From: Lumbricus terrestris | Taxonomy: Eukaryota > Annelida > Clitellata > Crassiclitellata > Lumbricidae | Reading direction: 5' to 3' | Assembly (NCBI GenBank): GCA_949752735.1 | Contig: OX457036.1 | Coordinates: 97,810,761 to 97,874,760 of the forward strand | Length of the DNA: 64,000 nt | In this document: in pieces, positions 21,516 to 33,061 of the stretch | Layout: each line of letters starts with the position of its first letter | Numbering within the stretch: position 1 is the first letter of the stretch | The notes under the pieces: model-generated | Seen by the model: only the letters and a program-made list of their open reading frames with translations | The model's database searches: none | What the model was told of the DNA's origin: nothing | Translations under genes and position numbers: made by a program

Positions 21516-21715
21516 ATATAATTTTTATATTATGCTAAAATCAGTAGTTTTTTCAAACAATTTGACAATTTGTTCCGAGATATTTTACTCATTTTTACTA
21601 TTATGATTAACAGTGATGAAAAGTATTTATATTGCATGTGTGGGGCCCCCGAAAGTGTGGGGCCCCTGTTCGGCCGAAAATGTTGAACATGCCTTAATCC
21701 GGCCCTGAGCAATCC

Positions 21716-22152
21716 TGCCAGGATTGGAAAAAGGAGCACCTGCCGCCATCTCAGAGTAAGACACCGTTACCCCCCTTTCTTTACAGCGTCGCTTGCCTCC
21801 TGCTCACTTTTAGTAGGATGTTGTGTGTTCAAACACAGGAGACCGACCTTAGTGTGAGGATCAAGTGCGATACGATCATTTGTGGTAATCTATAAGTTGT
21901 CATTATTGAGCCCAGCCCGGTATACTTTGTTTCTTAGGTCGACATGAAGGAAGGGATGACAATGTTGATATGGAAGGGAGTTAAGTTAGGGTGAACGACG
22001 AACGTACTAAACCTCGAATATTGAACATTTTTCGTCCATTCCCAGCATTCTTTGATTCGAAGTTTAACGCAACGAGTAGCTCCGATATTACCATTACTAG
22101 ACTGCTCTTCAGCCATTGACCTATTTTCCGACGATTTACGAGGTCATCGATA
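21716..22152. other. No gene seen
   Basis: Unique-looking sequence with a 60-codon minus frame that matches nothing. Confidence 0.4.
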
Positions 22153-22963
22153 TAGGGGAGACCGGGACATAATGGGATAGCGGGGCATAACGGAAAACTT
22201 CATTTTTGTCGATCTTACTTACTTTAAAAATACGAAAACAAATTCAAACGGACGTAATGCATCTTTGAAGGTGAAGGACGAAAGCATTTTCGATTCCGAA
22301 GCGTCTTGCAATTTTTATGATGAAAAGTTGATTTTCACGCTCTCCGATAATTATAAGGTGCGTTGATAATTCAAAAATTGTCTAAAAACAGTGCAGCCAC
22401 ATTAAATTGTGCTTAAACCATCCATGTGTAGGGTTATATATAAAGTCATATATTTCCATATGAAAATTTGTACAAGTTCAGTATTTTGTGTCAAAATGGG
22501 GGATTTACTATTAGGGCCAATTGGGGCATAATGGGATACAGATATCCCATTTTGCCCCATTTAGTGATTCTACAGCAATTTTTTTCCATATTTCTCATAT
22601 TTTAATAATTCATGGGTTCTAATCACCCCCTCACGTCTCAATCAGTGTTTACATTACAAAACGAGCAATAATACAAAAATATGTGGCATTTTTTGAAAGC
22701 ATAGAATTTAGCATGTTATGGGGCATTATGGGATAGGTATCCCATTTTACCTCAGGTGGTGGGGCATAACGAGATTTTGGGGCCTGTTGGCAAAAAAATT
22801 GTATCTCCTGTGTAGTTGATGCTTAAGTAAATTATTCTAGTCTATGTCGTACGTTATATATGCCTGCATAATGTGAGTACAAAAAAGCGCTGATTTCTTA
22901 TTAATTATTATGATGTAAACTTCAAAATGCCTTAAGTATCTCGCTATGCCCCGCTCTCCTCTA
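22153..22963. mobile_element. MITE with TAGGGGAGACCGGG ends
   Basis: Left end TAGGGGAGACCGGGACATAA is answered by the reverse complement of CGCTATGCCCCGCTCTCCTC at the right. Further inverted GGGGCATAATGGGATA / TATCCCATTTTGCCCC motifs lie at 22511-22560 and 22725-22775. A TA target is likely. There is no coding sequence. Confidence 0.7.
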
Positions 22964-23873
22964 AGAAGCTTTCAGACGAAACTTCCAGGCCGAGATTTAT
23001 CAAGCGCTACCTCGAAATAATTGCAAAACAAATGTTGTTGTTTTGTGTTCGCTTGAAGAAGCAGAATCAGCGCCGAGACGCAGACGACAGACGATATACG
23101 TCGTTGCTGGAGAAGTAACGGTATTAGACATTGATGTCGACTCTGCGATTAGGCCTAATATAAACCTAAGTATTTCTATTAACCCTTCTCCTTAGAATGT
23201 CTGAATTTTTAGACTGTTATTTAATGTGATTCTAAAGACTAGACTAGAAGGGCTTATTCGAATTACTTACACTTTAGTTTACAATTAAGAAAGCAAAGGT
23301 TTTGTATTTTAGGGTTTATCATATTGCGAGGATGGAACACATTTTGAAGTTGGCCTTAGCGTTCTAGGACGCTAAATAGGCCTGCATTAGGCTTAGGCCT
23401 GTGTCGCATTCTTTGAGATGTATAATACATAATTATTGCATAACTGCTTCGTTGAAACCATAGTGCGAGCAGTAATAATTTAAACAACTATGTTTGGCTT
23501 TCTAATCATACTAATGACACTGTCCTGTTGCTTCTGAAACGCTTGTAGATTTATGTAGGCTACACACGAATGACTGTATTATTGTAATTGGGCCTATGTG
23601 TCCTCTGTGATAAGTTTTTTCCTGTTAAAATCGATGCTTTTTTAATGAAAAATGGTGATATTTCGATCAGCAATAAAGGCAATCGACATGAGTTCAATTA
23701 AGCTACTTTTGAACAAACGCGTTCATTCTCATTAGCTTACGAATCAATTATAGGCTATATGCATCGCAAATATAGCCAAAATCAGTCGTAAAGTCAGCAG
23801 TAGGCCTACTGGTGCCAATTATAGTAGACCTAGTTCTGTGTTTAATCTCTAACATTGGTAATGATGGTAACGG
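22964..23873. other. No gene seen
   Basis: AT-rich sequence with several TAGGCCTA motifs and no coding pattern. Confidence 0.4.
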
Positions 23874-24440
23874 CCCACTATTCCGAGAGTCCACTGTTCC
23901 GAATATCCGCTATATATTTTGTTAATTCATTAACCTTGGTGTTTAGGGTTAGGGTCGGTTAGGGTTAGGGATAAAGTTCGGAATAGTGGACCTTCGGAAT
24001 AGTGGACCTTCGGAATAGTGTACCTTCGGAATAGTGGACCTTCGGAATAATGGACCTTCGGAATAGTGGACCTTCGGAATAATGGACCTTCGGAATAGTG
24101 GACCTTCGGAATAGTGGATCTTCGGAATAGTGGACCTTCGGAATAGTGGACCTTCGGAATAGTGGACCTTCGGAATAGTGGACCTTCGGAATAGTGGACC
24201 TTCGGAATAATGGACCTTCGGAATAGTGGACCTTCGGAATAATGGACCTTCGCAATAGTGGACCTTCGGAATAATGGACCTTCGGAATAGTGGACCTTCG
24301 GAATAGTGGACCTTCGGAATAGTGGACCTTCGGAATAGTGGACCTTCGGAATAATGGACCTTCGGAATAGTGGACCTTCGGAATAATGAACCTTCGGAAT
24401 AGTGGACCTTCGGAATAATGGACCTTCGGAATAGTGGACC
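23874..24440. repeat. 16-bp minisatellite (TTCGGAATAGTGGACC) with inverted head
   Basis: About 29 copies at 23977-24440 with AATAAT and single-base variants. The head at 23874-23910 holds two to three copies in the opposite orientation (CCACTATTCCGAG, CCACTGTTCCGAA), so it is again an inverted-arm structure with unequal arms. Between the arms are four interrupted TTAGGG units (23944-23970). Confidence 0.9.
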
Positions 24441-24587
24441 CAAACCGGCTTGGAACTGGAACTCTGTCACATTTCGAACAGTGGCGGATGTTGATATTGC
24501 CTACTGCAAAAGTCTTTGAATGTAATTAACTAGTGTGTTATGAGCAGCGCTTACACGTACCCGCGGCATCACTTTTCAAGTGATACA

Positions 24588-24660
24588 TTCATTCATTCGT
24601 TCGTTCATTCGTTCGTTCGTTCATTCATTCAGTCGATCAATCAATCAATCAATCAATCAT
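24588..24660. repeat. (TTCA/TTCG)n and (ATCA)n microsatellite, left part
   Basis: The tract resumes as (TTCATTCG)n at about 25918-26100 after the 1.24-kb insertion, so it was one tract before. Confidence 0.85.
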
Positions 24661-25912
24661 AGGCAGGGCCTAGGACAGGATTTGGAGGCCCAGGGCCACA
24701 ACTAATTTTCAAGGCTTTCTCATTAAAAAATCTACGTCGAAATTCTGGTTCGCTATGATATCCTGCTCGAATGTCAACATGTCACATGTCTCATAATATT
24801 TGAAGGCTTTAAAAGAAAATTATTTGCATTATCTGATTCATTCTCAATTGCTCAATGCTGCACAGTTATATTTTTGGTTCAAAACTCCATTCTCTGTCAC
24901 GTTTGTTACAGTCGTCAAAGTCTCTTGGAGTGTAGGCCTACTTCTGTTTGTGATGAATTTATTTCTCGAAGATCTTCCGTCTGGCTGAAACTATTAGACT
25001 ATAGCCTACTATTCTCAGGATATGCACAGAAATTTGAAATTATAATATTTGGCTTGCTGAAGCAGCTTCCTTTTGTCGAGCCAATTTCTTTCGTTTCTCA
25101 TGCCCACTTTCAAATGATCTCTTCATCTTTCTCTAAGAGATAAAATTAAAATAACATTCATATATAATATAATAGACTAATAGTTAGGAGGGATATTTTG
25201 CTATTTTTTAAAATAAAATTGACAATGTGGCCAATTTTGTCAAATTAACTGATATTGTTAAAACTATTTTGATGTAGATTAAATATCGACATCATATAAG
25301 TTAAAAACAAACCCCCTAATCATGCACTCGTCGGTCTCGTTCCGCTCGAATTCGTTCACCCCCCCCCCTATTCATTTTATACACTACCCCAACACCAAAT
25401 CCTGGCTACACCACTGCTCTAAAAGACTAAGAAAGTAAGAATAGGTGATATATAGTACATTGTGTAGTGCACTGTGTAGGCCTATGCTACACTATCCACA
25501 GCGAATCGGATGATAAGAACAATATATTCATATTAAAACATTTAGGCTTGAGTGTCTGACTTACGAGTAACGAGTTACGATAGAGTTAGACTGTTGAGTG
25601 TTGACAACTTTTCAATTTTACAACTAATAACGGATTTACGAGAAAAGAAATTACAGTTTCCAATTATTTAACGTCAACGATTTCGTCACAAAATAATTAG
25701 AATTTGTAGGCCTATAGCTCTACATTTCGATGAATAACTCCTTGATTCGGAAATTCCCCATTTCAATAAATTATTGAAAAGTTAAATTACGGAATTAAGG
25801 AGTTATTCATTATAAATAACTCTGTAATTCCAAAATTCCGAGGCCCTTTACCAAGTGAGGATAGGGCCAATTGGCCCCGATGGCTCCCCCTGTCCTAGGC
25901 CCTGATCATAGG
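24656..25912. mobile_element. hAT-like element inserted in a microsatellite, 8-bp TSD
   Basis: The element is 24664-25904, with ends CAGGGCCTAGGACAGG and CCTGTCCTAGGCCCTG and exact duplications ATCATAGG at 24656-24663 and 25905-25912. Near 25400 it carries CCTGGCTACACCACTG, the right end of another MITE family, so it is itself composite. The frames at 24800-25143 are not recognised as transposase. Confidence 0.88.
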
Positions 25913-26681
25913 CCTACATTTTACTCATTGATTCACTCATTCGTTCGTTCGTCAGTTCATTCATTCATTCGTTCGTTCATTCATTCGTTCGTCATTTATT
26001 CATTTGTCATTCATTCATTCATTCATTCGCTCATTCCTTTCGTTCCTTCTTTCATTCATTAAGTTTTTCATTCGCTCAGTTATTCATTCATTCGTTTATT
26101 CACGATTTCCACTCAGAGGCGCTCCAGTTCCGTTCCCGTGTAAAAGGCAGCCACGAAATGTGTCGTAGGAATCACTAAGCAGAAGTCGCAGTAGGCTAAC
26201 CTTTATTCCAAACAGCCGGAACGACGTCAGAAAACGCGCAGTGCTGTATAATAACACCAGTCATTAGCCTATAATCCCCTATATTAATAACGACATAGTC
26301 TAGTATGTATCCGTAAGTCTGAAGTCTTCCACTGCTTCTTCTGATCTATATTCTGTTCGGGTCTCTTATTTTAACCATAATTATGCTACTTCATCGATTC
26401 ATTAAAATTATGATATGGTTTACTAAGAGAGAATGCATTAAAAAAATTATCTTTTACACGGTAGCTATTAAGTTTTCATCTCTTAACCATTCCTATAATC
26501 ACAGATTTCATAGGATGCTTCTTCAAATTTCCTGCAAAATAGTCTACTCTCGATCAATATAGTCTGCATGAAATTTCTGTTCCCCAGAAAAATCCTATAA
26601 TTACACTTGCTGTAGGAAACTGCATGTCGTCTACTTCCGTTAATAAAAGCACAATGCATGTTGTCTTTTGAAATGCTAAAG

Positions 26682-26947
26682 CAGTCTCACAGTGGCGTAG
26701 ACATGGGAGGTTTCAGGGGTTAAACCCCTCATTGGCTTAGGAAAAAGTTTCTTTAAATGTTATTTATCTACTTAAATAAGAAAAAACCAATTGTTTGTAG
26801 TGACAATTGTTTTTCTTACTTTATGCAGTTTGTTACTTTATTCCCTTTTTATTTATTGTAATACTGCTGGGTTGGTGTCAGGAAGGGCATCCGGCCTGGC
26901 CATAAACCCCTTCATCACAAATTCCTGGCTACGCCACTGCAGTCTCA
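26682..26947. mobile_element. MITE of the CAGTGGCGTAG family, 8-bp TSD
   Basis: The element is 26690-26939 (250 bp) with ends CAGTGGCGTAGACA and GGCTACGCCACTG and exact duplications CAGTCTCA on both sides. It includes GTCAGGAAGGGCATCCGGCC, seen in the related copies at 33547 and 56145. Confidence 0.9.
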
Positions 26948-27601
26948 AACAGTCTTATAAACATGTCAATTTCATTCATCTAGCGCCACTACCAAGAATC
27001 TCCTCACAGGCGCATTTCTTAGATGTCGCTTTTCCTAACAAAAAAATATGTTGAACCGAAATCATAAAGGCATTCAAGATTCATTGTGAAATATTTTAAT
27101 TTTCCTGTAATCGGATGATATTCAGAGTTGGCACAGTTTAACTTTTTATAATCACGCCGGATAGGTTTAATTGTTATAAGAAATCAGATTGCCTCAATAA
27201 GTTCCCAAATTGAATTTAATCTATAAAAGGCGGGAATGAAATAATTGCTTCGCGTTCATTTAAAAACAAGAACTTTGCAGACAACAAACTTTAAACATCT
27301 GAATTTAAAGAGTTTCATACAACTTTCTAATAAACGGGCCTACGCGGCAGTTAAGCTGTGTTAGAATTTGACTCATTATATTATTGCCTCAAACAGTAGC
27401 CTCGTCATCAAGGCTTTCTATCGTTCAGGACAAATGTTCTTGAATGCATTTTCACAACTCTTCACTGTTTATTTCTAGGCATTTCTGAGCAATATGATAT
27501 ATATATCTTGCTCTGGCTATTTGATCATGGCCTAAATGAGTTTGAAGGAAATATACCATGTGAACAGTCTCCTAAGTCTTTAACATAATGAGTTGTCTGT
27601 G
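26948..27601. other. No gene seen
   Basis: AT-rich, no repeat or coding pattern recognised. Confidence 0.4.
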
Positions 27602-28276
27602 TTGTAGGCCAGTGGTTCTCAAACTTCCGCAGGTCACGGACCGGCAATAATTTTGTTGAAAGCTCGCGGACCACAAACTTTAATGACATGCGCAAACAAA
27701 AACCAACCATATTTTTAAAAAGACTATTATATGGTTATTGGTAATTAGGAATTTGTTTGATTAATTATAACATATTCCTAATAGCATTTCAGTTATTTCT
27801 CAATTTAATTGTCATTTAATTGCATTTTTAAAATTTGAACTCAAAGTTTCAAACAAGATTAGAATTAAGCTAATGTTGGCCTATAACAGGATCTGCAAAA
27901 ATAGACAATGGCCTCATTACTAGGATTTTGCGCTAATGATGGAAACACCTGCTCGAAATAGAATCAACAGAAATAAAACGAAACTGACTGCAGCAGCCTA
28001 ATAGACGTAGAAAATTAATTTTAAAAATGCAAATTGTTTAAAAAGTCAGTTGACAAGTTAAAATAAGGCACTGGTAACGCATTTTTTAAATTCTAGGCAG
28101 AAGTTTGAATAAATTTTGAACAACAATTCAAGTAATTTCACAATTTGAAACATATATAAATTAATATTTATAATTTATTTTCAATCTCAGATTATTTTCT
28201 TCACGGACCGGTGATTAGGTCTCCGCGGACCGGCGCCGGTCCGCGGACCACCACTTTGAGAACCACTGTTGTAGGC
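27602..28276. mobile_element. hAT (Charlie-like ends) non-autonomous element, 8-bp TSD
   Basis: The element is 27610-28268 (659 bp). It starts CAGTGGTTCTCAAACTTCC and ends TTTGAGAACCACTG, the terminal sequence known from vertebrate Charlie/MER5 elements. Exact duplications TTGTAGGC flank it. The interior is AT-rich without transposase. A broken right end of a similar element lies at about 44480-44523. Confidence 0.9.
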
Positions 28277-30470
28277 TACCCTCGATAAAATATTCTACTA
28301 GCTTGACCCATTGTAGTCAACAATGTATTCCACATAGCAATATCCATAATAGATGATTCTGTTGAGCAGTGATTATCACATCCTCACATTTTATGAGTGA
28401 CTGTTAACCGCTGGCATGTATTTAGCTTAGGCAATATCTCAGGTTGTTAAACTAAGAGGGGCAGATGCCTTCTGATTCCAAGTATCAGATAACAGTCGAA
28501 AGTTTTCATCTTTGTTTCAGCACAAATTTATTCTTTTGAGATTCAGTCGTGCAAATCAGTCCTTCAAACTTCATTCATGTGCGTAAAACAATTGTCGACA
28601 ACTTTGTTTTCTAAATAAGAGCAGTATACAATATTTTGCAATGCAAGAATGGTTTACTTTCACATCGCGACTAAAGATAAAGTTTCAAATTTGAAAATGC
28701 TCTACTTTCATAACAAAATGCAATTTGCAATGTTTTCCATAGCATACATAGTCCTATGCTACAAACTAATTATTATTATCACTGATATTAGATCTAATAT
28801 TACTAATTTTGAACACAACGACTAGGAGTCCATGACGATATAATTCAAATTTAAAGGTTAAACAAAATAATTCTAGGCTATGGAATAACTGAAAGTGGCG
28901 GAACAAGGTTTTCGAGTGCAATCAGAATGTAACTAACATATTAATATTATTAGAAAGCAAAAGCTGTTTGTAAGGCGATCTCTGTTTAACGTAAGTTATA
29001 CCATTATGCAGATATCGATACCTTGTTGCTATGAAAGCAAAGCAACATTGTAAAGACGTTCAAACTACAAATCAACGAACCCGATTAACAGAATCCCTAT
29101 CGTTTGCGGATAATCATAATCTCCAAACGTCTAAGGCGCTACTCGGTAGTGAAGAGCAGAACCCTAGCTTCTTCAAGAACACTAGCCTACGACAAGTCCG
29201 AGAGGCCGTGTAAAGAGTGGCCCGATGGAGGTTTAAGTTCGGTTTCCTGATGGTTAGAGGACAAAGAGGTTTGTTATAAATGCGGATGTCGTCCAGGCCG
29301 AGAATTGAAAGGTTGAGGATCAGATGGGACGGATCATGAATTCTTGAAAGGCTACACTCCAGTTTCGAGTGGAAAGCATGACGGAGTAATAGACAGATAC
29401 TTAATTATTCTAAAAAATAATGCAGAATTGATAATGTAGAGAGCAACACTGTATGTCGTTTTTATTTAATCATTCTTAGAGTCGCTCAGCCTATTAGTCC
29501 ACAAAAGTCAGAAATCATAAGGAAAAGCGTTGAATCAACGAATAAAATGTCAAATTGGATCCCGGTCGTTCATGTTGTCTGTTGTTTATCAGCAGGGATA
29601 TATGAAGCAGATGTAACGATAATACAAGACAACGTTGTATTGAAAATAATAGATGTAACAAAGATAGCAAATGCTGCGCTTCTGTCTCTTTCCTGCATCC
29701 AATTCTGCAAACACAAGAACACAATAATTAGTCTAGCTGTAAAAGTTGAAATTTTAACGACATTTTCGAGTTTTTGTCGCTGTCTGTTACGACCTAAAGT
29801 AGGTCGCGGCCCTACCGAAGCGTGGCCAAGTGATTGACTGTTCAGCATGGATCCTACGACGGCTATAATTGCCACCCTCAACCGAACGAGGTCTGGCCAC
29901 CAGATAAGAAACCAGCGTCATATATAGCCACAAACGCCTACTCGAGAGACCTGCATTGTCCTCGGAGTCATCTTTCAACCGACTGCAGACCATAACTGCT
30001 GAATTCGAGGGAAGTGATCGGTGGATGGGCCTGTGGCTGCCGAGCGTCCAAGACCTGCAATTCTCCTATCGCTACAGGCAATCCAGTCTTACGAGCTGAC
30101 AGGCTCCTTCAAGGATTGGCATTTATAGGCTGACGCGTTCATTGCGCTGCGTAGATCGTTCTGCTCAGACCAGCGTCAATGTTTCCGAGCCCACAACGAG
30201 AGTCGTCGTACCATCATCAGTAATATTATAGACGAACAGGCTTTCAACCTGTTTGCATACCTCTCCAACAGTACTATTGTCCTCTCTGGCATTTTCGACT
30301 GCTCTATCATCATGTTAACCTCAAGTTTCACATTTTACACTTTACTTAACCTAACCTCCTCTTAATTTTTTTATTCTCTTTTTAGCTTCTTACATGATAG
30401 TAACATGTTGCGGTGTAACAACATGATTTTCAGCAGACGAATTTTATATATACATCTATTATATATGATA
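28277..30470. other. Intergenic between the BRICHOS genes; no gene recognised
   Basis: Frames at 29031-29213 and 29515-29993 overlap on both strands. They have no family pattern, no splice support and no counterpart near the paralogue. The missing last exons of the BRICHOS genes may be hidden in this region, but I could not place them. Confidence 0.4.
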
Positions 30471-31440
30471 CTAGCTGGGGTACCCGGCGTTGCCCGGAAA
30501 ATTTAGGGTTCGATCCGCTCCGGCCACAACCCCACCCTACCACACTCCGACCTCTACCGGTACGCGACCCGAGAAATAAGGGTTTCACGAAAATTTCCAC
30601 CCCCATCCGACCCCCACTCCTACCCATCCACTCCACCCTTCCACCCCAAACCCCTCCCACCCCATTCCACCCCCACCCCATCCACCCCAACCCACTCCCA
30701 CCCACCACTCCCCATCCCACCCCCACTTCATCTCCCTGCATCCCAGCCCCTCCAACCCCCACCCCCACACTCACCCACCCCAAACCCCACCCCTCGACCC
30801 CCACGCCATCCCACCCCACTCCTCATCCTCATCCCCATCCACCTCCACCACACCCCCTCCCCGACCCCTCCACCCAACCCCTCGACACCACATCTCGCCA
30901 ACCCCCAACTCCATCCCTCCACCCCTACCATCCCACCACTCCCTCACCCCGCCTCTCCCTGTAAGCGACCCGTGAAATCCGCAATGGCAAAAGAGCTTAA
31001 ACACCTTTAAAACGGCGAAAATTACGGCTTTTATACGTGGCAAGCGAATGAAAAATTTATAGCGAAAATTAGTGTCTTTGACCCCCAGCACCCTGGCCCC
31101 AATGGTGGTAGAGATTTGCCAACCACTGATCCGGGGGGTTCTGATGGACCTCTATGTAGGAAAAAAAATTCAAATCAATAGCTGCGTTTTTTGAGAAAAA
31201 AATTGGGGGTTTCGCCCCTCACCCTGGCCCTCCATGGTGGTAGAGAATCGCCAACCCATCGCCTTTGCGTCTCGTGCCGAGACCTACACAGTAGTGAAGG
31301 TTTGGAGTGAAAAGCTCAAAAACTGTGAGCGTGCATTCTGGACAAAGTCACATACATACAAACATACATACAAACATAGTCACATCCTTTCTTATGGATA
31401 TAGATATCTTGATAATCTATACACAGAACTGAGATAGCAT
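30470..31440 (+). mobile_element. Unclassified interspersed repeat with TACCCGGCGTTGCCCGG head
   Basis: It starts near TAGCTGGGGTACCCGGCG, has a C-rich low-complexity middle (30515-30960), a unique part (30960-31330, GACCCCCAGCACCCTGGCCC) and an ATACAAAC tail (31350-31380). The stretch GAGCGTGCATTCTGGACAAA near 31328 recurs in reverse at about 47405-47425. Relatives of the head are at 59658 and 59748. Confidence 0.5.
30515..30960. repeat. Strand-asymmetric (CCCCACCC)-like tract
   Basis: Almost pure C/A/T-rich pyrimidine runs on the plus strand and G-rich runs on the minus strand. Minus-strand open frames of 60-130 Gly/Trp/Val codons arise from composition only. Confidence 0.8.
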
Positions 31441-31663
31441 TTTATTCTGACGGTTTCGGGAATGACACACAATCAGGGGCGTAGCCAAGTCAGGAAAATA
31501 TTTCGGCCGTTGTCTATTTCAAAGAATTTTTATTGGACATGGTCGAAACACATAAATATAGAACTTAGCACTGCTACCCACATTTAGCAGTCATTTAATG
31601 TTGGAGTTTAACCCGTAAACACGTCAAATACGCCCATGGGCAGAGGTTTGTCATTGTTTGTGG

Positions 31664-32046
<383 letters not shown>

Positions 32047-32592
32047 AACGAGGGGTCACTGAATAAAAGCAGAGGCGGTAATACTCGTGTACGCTCAAGT
32101 ATGGAAGCGGCTAAGACACAAGAAAGTCCAAGGACGATGCTATTGGACTGCATGATGTCAAAGGAAGACTTGTGCAGAGGACTGACGAGAGAGGCGCAGC
32201 ATAAGGATGAATGGCGTTATTTTACATGCAAACCTACCTGAGGGCAACGCTCGAAAGAAAAAGTAACGTGCAAAACAGACTTGCAATAGATTTCTTGCTC
32301 AATGGGCAGCTCTGAATACAATAAACTATAGGCTATTTGCGATTAATATGCAGATGTCTGAAGTTTTGAACTTGCCTTGTTAGGCTATAACAAGTTAACA
32401 ACAGAGGTTTAAACCATTTAAAACCTAGCATTTACAGAACCTATTGAGAAGTGAATTAAAAATTATAAAGTCAGTCGATATGTAAAAATCTCTTAGTGTA
32501 ATCTGTGGACATAACACGGCTAATTAAGATGGCAATGTGAATTCTAAAGAAATAAACTACACCTAAATAGAACAAATCTTACAGATCAGATC
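32047..32592. other. No gene seen
   Basis: Unique-looking sequence downstream of BRICHOS gene 2; no terminal exon recognised. Confidence 0.4.
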
Positions 32593-32840
32593 ACAGATTT
32601 GGTACTATAATTTTAATTCACCCTTTTTTTCTATTTAATTTATTTCAGCGTGTCGATGTAGGTATCGTGTACAGTCAAAAATCGCACATGTATGATATCG
32701 CAACAGAAGTTCAAAATACATCTGCTTTCGGACTGTGGATACCTTATTTCAGGACAATACCTAGCTGTATTACGTCACGGAAATAAATTCGAAATTAAAT
32801 AGAAAAAAAGGGTGAATTAAAATTATAGTACCACAGATTT
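32593..32840. mobile_element. MITE with ~50-bp TIRs (GGTACTATAATTTTAATTCA) and 8-bp TSD
   Basis: The element is 32601-32832 (232 bp). The right end is the inverse of the left for about 50 bases with one small indel. Exact duplications ACAGATTT flank it. It lies directly downstream of BRICHOS gene 2 exon 5, probably in its last intron. Ends differ from the CAG-type families here. Confidence 0.88.
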
Positions 32841-32928
32841 TGCCTCGTAAGTCTTTGCAATTCACCATTGTCGATATTCGACACACCTTGTGCAATTCGG
32901 AATTAATTAATATGAATGAATATCTCAC

Positions 32929-33061
32929 CATCACTGCATTTCGGATACATCCAGTAGACTGAGGTTCCTTTGCAGAGTCCTTTCGCCGTCTTACCCAGAA
33001 AGGACGTGTCTGATATTGGAGAGCTCGCCACATCATAAACCAGTCTTTCCGTAGCATTTTG
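32929..33061 (-). CDS. BRICHOS gene 2, exon 5
   Basis: Acceptor TTTACAG before CAAAATGCT and donor GATG|GTGAGA. It encodes QNATERLVYDVASSPISDTS and the second BRICHOS cysteine, with a possible N-glycan site NAT. Confidence 0.88.

Larger units (their letters stand above)
19916..21715. mobile_element. hAT-like element, CAGGGCCGCATTAA ends, carrying nested insertions
   Basis: The element is 19924-21707, with ends CAGGGCCGCATTAA and TTAATCCGGCCCTG and exact 8-bp duplications AGCAATCC at 19916-19923 and 21708-21715. Inside it lie two MITEs (20198-20358, 20512-20769) and a solo LTR (21066-21515), so it is older than all of them. No transposase frame survives. Confidence 0.85.

Noticed and set aside
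23940..23970. TTAGGG units as a telomere
   Set aside because: Only four interrupted units inside an inverted-arm array; far too short and flanked by ordinary sequence.
23949..24470. 173-codon minus frame with repeated SEGPLFRRS
   Set aside because: Artefact of the 16-bp minisatellite read over three units.
29515..29993. Overlapping frames on both strands as a gene
   Set aside because: None shows a family pattern; the opposite-strand overlap indicates chance.
30430..31091. Gly/Trp-rich minus frames
   Set aside because: Composition of a G-rich tract only.
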